Shown here: positions 56,466 to 64,000 of the stretch, piece after piece
How positions within the stretch are numbered: position 1 is the first letter of the stretch
Layout: every line of letters starts with the position of its first letter
Source of the DNA: Ceratopteris richardii
Taxonomy: Eukaryota > Streptophyta > Polypodiopsida > Polypodiales > Pteridaceae
Assembly: GCA_020310875.1 (NCBI GenBank)
Contig: CM035406.1
Coordinates: 228,674,512-228,738,511 of the forward strand
Direction: 5' to 3'
Length of the DNA stretch: 64,000 nt
Position numbers and translations under genes: made by a program
Notes under the pieces: generated by a model
What the model saw: the letters and a program-made list of their open reading frames with translations, nothing else
Told to the model about the DNA's origin: nothing
Databases searched by the model: none

Positions 56466-56490
56466 CTAACTTTTCTGTTTTCCTTTTCAG
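56466..56490 (+). promoter_or_regulatory. Candidate 3' splice site before third ORF of gypsy B
   Basis: CTAAC branch-point-like motif at 56466-56470, then an uninterrupted U-rich pyrimidine run ending TTTTCAG at 56490, about 170 bases before the third ORF. It is among the best plant-type acceptors one could draw, and C has an equivalent one. Confidence 0.6.
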
Positions 56491-56662
56491 ATAAAAATAT
56501 GAAAATATCTAAGAATGTGAAAAATCCAGGTATTACCTTTCTCACACCCACGGGAGAGGGACGGCACCATTCACTCGGAGCAATATCGAGCTTATGACAA
56601 ACAAATAAAGGAGGATTTCTGATAATATATGGCAACTAATTCATACTCTATATTGAGTGCAG

Positions 56663-59600
56663 ATGGCGTCTACTAATTCCGAATCTACACAAGAGGAAGA
56701 AGTCCAGCTTCTTCCATTGGAATCAGTAACGAAAGTAAGAGGCCATTGGTTTCGTGATGACCAACCAGTCTCAGAACTTATTTTCATGGCAACTATCAAG
56801 ATTATGGATAGGGATCATTACTTCCCTATTATGTCTCAAGATTTCAAGACCATAATCCAAGGTTTACCGCATATTGAAGATATATGAAGCAGGCAGGCCT
56901 AGAGGCATTTCTCAAATTGCCAATCTATGTTCCAGATTTTCAGAGGTGTGCACAAGTAATGAATACCTTGCAACCTGCTGCAACAAAAATATCAGTTCCA
57001 GAAGCACGGGTCTTGGATAAAGTAGGGACATGGAAGACCATCCAATTCACTCATGAACTGATCAATACAGCTTTTGGATGGAATCAAGAAGGAATTACTA
57101 GTGTCAAAGAGGAATGTCATGACCCTAAGAAGAGATCCTTTGTGGAGATTAACAAAATAGACATTGAAGACGCTGTCCGTCTTGTGCACCAGCATTTTTG
57201 TTTCCCTAATATGCACAGATACACGGCACCACAAAAGATCGTAGTACAACTACTATCACATGCCATGAGACAAATTGGGAACAAGGTGAATCTGACAGGA
57301 TATGTCCAAGAAAGACTATTTGAAGCCCAGAAGAAATGGGGCCAAAAGAAGTTTTTGAATGGCAGTTCTGCATTAACATTATTGATATATGAAGCCCTTG
57401 ATATGAAAAATTGCTTACGAGAGATGCCGACATCAGAAGGGCTAGCCAAGTATGCAAAATCCGCTACAGTCCCTAAGAAAAAGAAAGCAATTGTTATGGT
57501 TGAAGCAGTTGGAACCAGCTCACAAAAACCCATGAGGGGTACAAAGCGTCTACGGGAGGAGGAAGCCCAAGCTACACCACAAACAAAGAGAACACATGTA
57601 TTACCGAAGATCACGACGGCTCAAATGCCTATTACTAGGAGAGATCTTTCCGCTGCTCTCGAAGAGACACATCAGTACATGCAAGGGCAGGTAAACTTAA
57701 ATGTCCAAGGTCATCATTATAGACAGGCGAGTCAAGAGAAACCACAACAAAGTACAGAGAAGACTCCAAAACAAGCTGGAAGATACAAAGAGCTGGGCAT
57801 TGATGATTCTAGTACCAACACGGAATCCAGTCCTGAAAAAGACACTGTGGATACTGATATAAGAACAGAAACCCAAGGAGAAGAGTGGAATGAAATTAAT
57901 CAAATGGAATTGACGCCGAAAAAGAGAGTAGAAGAATCTATTGAACATGAGCATGTCCTTCAATTAAATGATACTACGAAGATAAGCATCAAGGAAGCTC
58001 CAACAAATGTTATAGATGCAAAACAACCTATTAAAGAGGAAGAACAAACTCCAGTGAGTAAGGAAGCGGAGGAGCGACAAAACCAAGAACAAATTGTGAT
58101 CGAGGTGCCAGATGATACACCTCAAGGAAATCAAGAAAACATGGTGGCTGAGCAGAGGATCCAGCTTAAGATTAGGCAGCCTCATGACACTACATTACAT
58201 GTGGCACAGGGCAAAGATGTCACAACCGGAGAAGAACCGAGTGTACCAAAAACATGGCTAAACGTGGATGTTACTCAGCTGAAGCTTGTAGTAAAGCAGA
58301 TGATTCAGACAGCCATGGAAACACAACAGCAAATGATGGACATAGATGCAGACTATGATAGACCAATGCCAAAAAAGAATCAATTCCAGATAATGAGCGA
58401 ACAATTGTCATCACAGCTCATCGAGGCACAAAAGGCGCTAACGATCAAAAGCAATGAGTTGCTCGAAACAAAAACGCAATATGAATCATTAATCACTCAG
58501 CATCACCAACTCCAAGCACAGCTCGCAAATTTACAGAGATTATATGATGCAAGCGAGGCGGACAAAGAGAGAATGAGAGCTACAAGTACTCTGCTAGAGA
58601 CACAGCTCAAATTATACATGGAAGAGAATGACACGTTACGAAGCAGGAATAAGGAACTAATGAAGTCATTATTATATGATCAATCGATCGAGCAACGGGA
58701 ATCCTCAGAAACAAAAGAAAAAGAATTAAGAGATCAGATCGCACAATATGCAGATTTGCTGAGACAAGAGCGTGCAGTGAGAGAAGAATCAGAAAGGACG
58801 CACTGTCAAGAGATCAATGAATTAAAAAAGCAGTTAAATACAGCACATGGAAAACTTGCAACAAGCTACAGTGAAAACATGGATAATGTGGCTGAAATTG
58901 GAAATGAGTTACTTGCAGCAAAAGAAGCACTCAGGGCAGCCATGCAAGAAGTAAAAGATAAAGATGAATGCATAGCACAATTAAAGACTCAAATAAAAGA
59001 GAAAGCACCGATCGGGACACCAGTAGAGCCAATAAAGGAAAATCCTACTAACGAGGTAGAGGTAAGCCCTCCATCTCACCCGATCTATAATTCTCCAATA
59101 CATGAGCAGATGGCGGATATATATAATGATCATCCGATGCCATACACTGCAGAAATAAGTCAGAAGGAACGGGCACTAGTGGTGTCCCGATTGACGAAGA
59201 ATTTTGAACATGAAGTCATCAAGGTAATGAAAGAGGCCAAAATCAACGGTAAAGACCTAGACAAGATAATGAAGCCTTTCAATATTCCATACGGATTATT
59301 GAAAGAGAAAACGAGACGATACATCAAGAAGACCACAAAGAAGAGTCCCGATGAGCAGCTCAATTTTACACAAGACACATTCACATACAGCCAGGAAGAG
59401 TTCAAAGCTGCACAACCAATTTGGAGGAGAAAATTTTTGGAGAAACATCCCACACTACCGGTGCATTGGCAAGCAGCACCATATTCATTACAGGTAAACC
59501 CTTCATTTTGTCCTATACCACGAAGAAGGGATGCCAGAGAATTTTTGGACTTGCAAAGAAATGGCGCAATAAATAATCAATGGCTGAATTATCCGCTACT

Positions 59601-60240
59601 ACCAAGCCCACCACATAATTACTTGCCAACGGAGGATTATATGGTCAAAACCATCGAATTTTGGCTGCAGAATTATACGACAGTGCCTGACTTAACTGTC
59701 AAAATGACCAATAAGATACTTAGTATGATACTTACGGTACTCAAGGTCTTCAAGCATGCGGCCTACACCTTTTTGAATTTCATCGGAATTAATCAAGGCA
59801 CAGAAATCCTCATTTTTGATCTATCGGTTATGCCAAGTCGACCAACAATAATAGCTTATTATTCCAGATTGATGTTCTTGCCAAGTGTATATATGCAAAC
59901 TTTTGAAGAAGCTTTCTTTATCGGATTTTTTGAGATTGCTTCCGAAATCTTTTTGAAGATGTCGTCAAATTTAAATGCCAGATTAGTAGCATACGAGCTT
60001 AGCTTCTTTGCAAATCATAGACAACCACCCAATGACGGTGTGAAGGCAGAACAATGGAAACAACTCATGATACATGAAGCCAATCTACTAAATGATACAG
60101 AGCAAAAAGTATATAAAACATATGCCCGTCGCTTATCAAAGCCTGTCGGGGACAACAGAGTCCAGGAGGGGGGCAGTGTTGAGGGAGAATCAAGTAAAAG
60201 AAAGAAAAGAAGAAAACAACGAAAGAAGCAGCTTCACTAA
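56663..60240 (+). pseudogene. Third ORF of gypsy B
   Basis: About 1,190 codons; start MASTNSES (56663). The N-terminal domain (VRGHWF, PHIEDI, QAGLEAFLKLPIYVPDFQRC) and a helical segment (QHFCFPNMHRYTAPQKI to LIYEALDM) are followed by an acidic region, then a long coiled coil (58380-59000: QIMSEQLSSQLIEAQKAL onward). The C-terminal domain shows RRKFLEKHPTLPVHW, NPSFCPIPRRRDAREF, NQWLNYPLLPSPP and FLPSVYMQTFEEAFFIGFFE. It ends in a basic RKKRRKQRKKQ tail. C has homologues of both end domains. I do not recognise the family. It sits where env-like ORFs lie in Athila-type elements, but I see no signal peptide. One or two breaks. 390 bp of spacer follow to the LTR. Confidence 0.8.
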
Positions 60241-60617
60241 AAAGAAATCTCTGAAGACATATCTCTGCAGGAAGCTCCGCAGGGGTGCAACACCCATCTC
60301 TGCACAGAGCCCTGCAGGGGCACACACACCAAGGAAAGAACGCAACCACACAAGGGTGCTTCAACTTCTTGACCTTTGGAAGGTTCAGATCGAAGACTGA
60401 AGCACCACATCCTCATACCTTCCACTGGTGGCATGCGTGGCAACTCGACTTATCAAGCAAGAAAAATGTATCAGGCTTAGAGGATGTAAAACAAGAATTA
60501 AGCAGAGACCGTCAAAACTGAGCACCTGTTTTACAAACAGGCAAAATTGAGCAAGGGTTGCGTGCGGACAACAAACTGAAGACAAGAAGTAAAGCCTGTC
60601 AAGGGACGACAGAGACG

Positions 60618-60630
60618 AAGAGGGGGAGAG
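60618..60630 (+). other. Polypurine tract of gypsy B
   Basis: AAGAGGGGGAGAG directly before the LTR start TGTTGCAGCG. Confidence 0.85.
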
Positions 60631-61525
60631 TGTTGCAGCGCTAAAGAAAGCACAAAGCAGAGAAAAAGACGGGCCCCAAAATTTTTCTGATTAGGACATC
60701 ATATTTTTGTATCATAACCATTCTTGTAATATATTTTCCGTTGTAAATGCACTAGAGGAGTCCTCTAGATGCATACCCACAGAAGATTAGAGATCTACCC
60801 ATGTAAAATAGTAGGAAATTAGTCTTTTAGTAAATAAAGTGCCGGTCTCTTGTGTGAAAGGACCATTTTTAGGGCACAAGTATATAAGTCAAATGTGACT
60901 CTTTGTAAAGAACTTTTTGCCATTGTGAGAATAGAGAGCACAGAAATTCGAATTTGTGTCTTCTTCACTCTGTATCTTCTTCTATGTGAGCTTGTATGCA
61001 TGTGTATTGCTTGGAAAGAGTGCTTGTGAGTGTTGTCTATCCATGAAAGTGTTTATTTGCTGTAGGTAAGGTGTGTGCGAAGTGTAGGAAGTGTTGAAGT
61101 GTAGGAAGGTATTTCGTCTGACTCAGTATTTTGCTCATAACTTGAAGTAGGAGCGTCAGAATTGAGTGAAACTACTGCCATTGGATGCGTCTTCTTGAGA
61201 GCTTCAAAATGCATATGCTATTTGCTACATTTGGAGTTCGGAGCTGGGAGAAAAGTCCAAAATACTGATGGCTGCTGCACCAAGTATCGTGACGCCATGA
61301 CCAACAGTTGAAGCTTGTTTGCATAAGTCTTTGCTTTGTTTACACTCTTTGAGTAGTTCATTTGTATTGATCATCACATAATTGCATGTCCTCATACACT
61401 CGGCTAGGTTTGCATACTCTTTGGATTGATAATTAAAAGCGTGTATCCCCACTATATGCACTTGAGAGGGGATTGAGGTATAGTCTCTTTCTCCACAAGT
61501 CCCTAAGTTGATACTTAGGTCAACA
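60631..61525 (+). repeat. 3' LTR of gypsy B
   Basis: 895 bp, TGTTGCAGCG...AGGTCAACA, same length as the 5' LTR, followed by the target duplication GTCCC. Confidence 0.95.
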
Positions 61526-61530
61526 GTCCC

Positions 61531-62462
61531 TCAGGTTCCACTCTATTTCTTTCTATTCCCGTTCTTTCTCTTCCCAGGGAGTTAGCAAAGCTTACTTCAG
61601 GTTTGTCTCTACCTTTATCTCCTTGAGCTCCATGAGCCTGGGAGGTCCCGGCTCCTTGGTGACTATATGACACATTAGTCCGAGGTTGGGGGAAAACAAA
61701 TTCACCCTTCCATGTGTAGGCATGTCTGCCATGCTCAGTGACCACGAAGATCCTCTCTGATGTATTGTCTAGGTATGTTACTTTACCTGGGCTGTCAGGG
61801 TCTTTAAACTCATAGATTGTGAGAGCACCTACTTCATGAGGCAAGGTAGGCTTATACCTCCAAAAGGCCTCATCAGTTTCTCGGTTTAAAAGCAAATCTA
61901 TGCTTTTATTATCCTGTGGAATCCACTTTGGAGTCATGATTCTGGTCAAGACGGATTTACCACGGGGGGTTCTTGGCTCTCTCTCTACGTTCCCTTGCTC
62001 TATATCACCCATGTCGGTCTCCGCAATCACATTTCCAAACTCATCTGTTCTATCAGGAAGAGTGGTGACTACATACATAGTCCCCTCTTTATCTAGGTAT
62101 GCTCCATTCTCGAACTTAACTACCGGGTGTTCTAGTCCATGGGGTTGATCGGGGTTCTTAATCTGGACCACAGATATTCTCAGGCCATCTTCGTAGATGC
62201 AAGCACCTAGACGATTAGTCCTGATGTATTCCAATTGAGTCTTGTAAGGTCCTTCTGGGTTTTCTAGATAAGCCACCCCTGAACTACCTACTGGTCTCTC
62301 CATGTGATAGGACATTTCCGAATCACTTGTTTCTGATCGTGGAGTGTATGGGTAATCACTCAACTGCTGGGCCCAAGACCTAGTAGTGTGATTGACACTA
62401 GCTTCAGAAGATCTGAGGCTTTGTCTGTCTCGGCCTAAGTGTCTGCCTGATCTAAGGTTCAA
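61531..62462 (-). pseudogene. gag: Gag of gypsy C, N-terminal portion
   Basis: Begins with NLRSGRHLGRDRQS, matching the MNLRS start of B's Gag. The N-terminal module (YKTQLEYIRTNRLGACIYED) is followed by VKFENGAYLDKEGTMYVVT, TPRGKSVLTRI, WIPQDNKSIDL and IYEFKDPDSPGKVTYLDNT, which align to B's Gag (LEYVNTN, YLDG, TPRGRCAVARI, IPQDDSLMD, IYELQDPDFP). Element B separates it from the rest of C's Gag at 43231-44694. Confidence 0.85.
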
Positions 62463-64000
62463 ATGCCTGATTTATCTACCCCCTTGGACCCAAGCACACT
62501 CTCGTTGCAGGTTAATTTGCACCAATCACTTTGTTCTTTTGAGTTGAATATTATGTTTATGATCTTGTCTAAAATCGCGTTGTCAGGAGTACTTAAGTGA
62601 ATTTCGCACTTGATAAGTGATCGACTTCAGTTTACCTTTTGTCCCTTAGGGTTTTCGCACTTAAGACCTACTTAATTCTTGCACTTGGTTGATTAATTCT
62701 CTTGGACTTGATTCGTGCCTAACGTTGCCCTAATTAATTACCACACCTAAGTCGTACTTAGCCTAGGCTAGGAATTGACAAAGGAGAGCTGAGAGAACTT
62801 CCAACCTTAATCCTCTGGTTGCTCAGATTGTTGCACAAGCCCAGGAAGCCTTCTCCCAAGCTTGGTACTCACCCTTGCTAGCTTGCTTTGGATTGCCTTG
62901 AGTGCACACAATGTTCCTGCAGAAGCTCACCAGTCAGTATAGCTCTATTACCACAAGTAATTTAAAGACACACATCAATATTTGCAGTCCCCCCTGGAGT
63001 AACTCACTGTACCCCCTCAATCTTAGGACCACCTAGTCTCACCTAAAGGCCAACTTGAAAATACATGTTCTAAAACTCCACGTATGATTCCACAAAAAGC
63101 CAGTCGAGGTCCACGTAGGATTTTCAACAAGCTTTCCAAAGAGACCAAAATCTCATCAATCGGAGTTCGTATGGTGAAGTTATGACCATTCAGGCACTTA
63201 GGGGTCCAAACAGGCTCTCAGGGTTCAGGAAATTCCTCCCTGGTTTCTAGGTCTTTTGCCCACTCCTAAGGCTCTTATATCCTCCCAATGTGTCCAAGAT
63301 TAAGCCCCAAAAAGTACCCCAATTTTAATCAATCAAGGTATCCTAAAAATTTATGCGTTAAGCCTGTGTATCGCGATAGGTCGGGTCGAAGTGTCGCGAT
63401 AGGTCGGAGTGTCGCGATACTTCGAAGTGTCGCGATACTTGGGAGTGTCGCGATAGTTCGAGATGTCGGGATACTCCGAGGTGTCGCGATAGGTCGTGGG
63501 GTCGGGGTGTCGCGATAGGTCGAGGTGTCGCGATACTCCGAGGTGTCGCGATAGGTCGTGGGGTCGGTGTGTCGCGATAGGTCGAAGTGTCGCGATACTC
63601 TGAGGTGTCGCGATACTTGGGAGTGTCGCGATAGTTTGGGGTGTCGCGATAGTTCGAGATGTCGCGATACTCCGAGGTGTCGCGATAGGTCGTGGGGTCG
63701 GGGTGTCGCGATAGTTCGGTGTGTCGCGATACTTCGAGGTGTCGCGATACCTCGAGGTGTCGCGATATCTCGGGATATGGTGAATTTTTCAGTTCTGTCT
63801 AGTGATCCTAAGAGCTCTCAGCCTGCGCAGTGTCGTGGTGCACTCAGAATTGTGATTGGGTGAAGTTTTCGAGGTGTCGCGATAGCCCGAGCTTGACGCC
63901 TCGGGACCTGTGCAGAGGAAATCCGTACCTGCTGAGCTTGCTGGAGATGATGATGAAGCTGAAGCCTGCAAGAAACATGCAAAAACACACAAAAACAAGC
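62463..64000 (-). other. Untranslated leader of gypsy C (5' end outside window)
   Basis: Non-coding leader upstream of C's Gag on the minus strand. About 900 bases without recognisable motifs (62463-63365) are followed by a GC-richer palindrome array. No primer site or LTR is reached before the window ends. Frames open across the array are by-products of its periodicity. Confidence 0.7.
63366..63893 (-). repeat. Palindrome array, gypsy C leader (TCGCGA)
   Basis: About 21 copies of TGTCGCGATA (one strand) at 16-32 base intervals with short GC-rich spacers such as CTCCGAGG and GGTCGTGGGG. The core TCGCGA is a perfect 6-base palindrome and is often extended to TATCGCGATA. Same relative place (between primer site and Gag) as the arrays in A and B. 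Confidence 0.9.

Larger units (their letters stand above)
44700..61525 (+). mobile_element. Gypsy element B (Ty3/gypsy, OTA-like), nearly whole, both LTRs
   Basis: 16,826-bp element on the + strand with two 895-bp LTRs and a perfect target duplication GTCCC (44695-44699, 61526-61530), inserted into gag of element C. Order: LTR, PBS, leader with splice donor and palindrome array, Gag, PR1, spacer, RT, RNase H, HHCC-1, HHCC-2/IN, PR2-like, WIPK region, splice acceptor, third ORF, purine tract, LTR. The LTRs differ at about 28 of 895 positions by hand count (about 3%), so it is moderately young. About five breaks, in pol and the third ORF. Confidence 0.95.
24719..64000 (-). mobile_element. Gypsy element C (Ty3/gypsy, OTA-like), hosting two younger insertions
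   Basis: Minus-strand gypsy element. From right to left: leader array, Gag, PR1, RT/RNase H, two HHCC modules with IN, PR2-like domain, WVPK region, third ORF, purine tract and 3' LTR. Its 5' LTR is right of the window. About 15.8 kb of C is present after subtracting element B (44700-61525, in gag) and the non-autonomous element (28914-35550, in the third ORF). Motifs run in parallel with element B throughout. Broken, with perhaps five to eight breaks besides the insertions. Confidence 0.9.

Noticed and set aside
56663-60240. Calling the third ORF an envelope gene
   Set aside because: Position fits, but I see no signal peptide, furin-like site or convincing membrane anchor; coiled coils alone are not enough.
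63366-63893. Possible CRISPR array (regular short palindromic repeats)
   Set aside because: Unit spacing is irregular (16-32 bases), spacers are themselves repetitive, there are no cas genes, and the context is a plant retrotransposon leader.

Overview
This window looks like repeat-rich intergenic DNA from a land plant with a large genome. The evidence is Ty1/copia elements primed by initiator tRNA-Met, Ty3/gypsy elements of the Athila/Tat-like (OTA) side with a tRNA-Asp-like primer site, 5-bp target duplications and plant-type TATA boxes in the LTRs. The clade of plant cannot be fixed by eye. I found no convincing host gene, no rRNA or tRNA gene and no CRISPR. Essentially all recognisable sequence is nested LTR retrotransposons, treated here as fossils.

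Left block (1-17,734): broken gypsy element A on the + strand (leader, Gag, protease, RT/RNase H, integrase, remnant of a third ORF). A minus-strand copia element (6,519-13,292) is inserted in its integrase. That copia is followed directly by a second, partial copia interior (13,293 to about 16,324) sharing the middle LTR, an LTR-interior-LTR-interior tandem. Middle block (17,735-24,718): older debris, namely a + strand copia relic split by a truncated minus-strand copia, about 3.1 kb with nothing recognisable, then a copia relic with a 220-bp LTR.

Right block (24,719-64,000): a matryoshka. Gypsy element C (minus strand, 3' LTR at the left, 5' LTR beyond the window) sits in the last copia relic. 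A 16.8-kb gypsy element B (44,700-61,525, + strand, TSD GTCCC, LTRs about 3% apart) is inserted in C's gag. A 6.6-kb non-autonomous LTR element (28,914-35,550, TSD TGTTG, LTRs about 0.5% apart) is inserted in C's third ORF and is the youngest insertion.

The notable biology is in how the gypsy family and the non-autonomous element are built. Gypsy pol carries two tandem HHCC integrase zinc-binding modules (traced in A, B and C) and a second retropepsin-like domain after integrase (B and C). B and C share a third ORF of about 1,200 residues that I cannot assign, preceded in both by a strong 3' splice site; A and B have a strong 5' splice site in the leader. All three leaders carry tandem arrays built on a TCGCGA/ATCGTGAT-type palindrome. 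The non-autonomous element has no coding capacity, but for about 4.5 kb its interior is an almost unbroken chain of short local inverted repeats (stems to 18-20 bp). Its LTRs hold a tRNA-like Pol III promoter and its leader holds about four 165-bp units with tRNA T-arm look-alikes.
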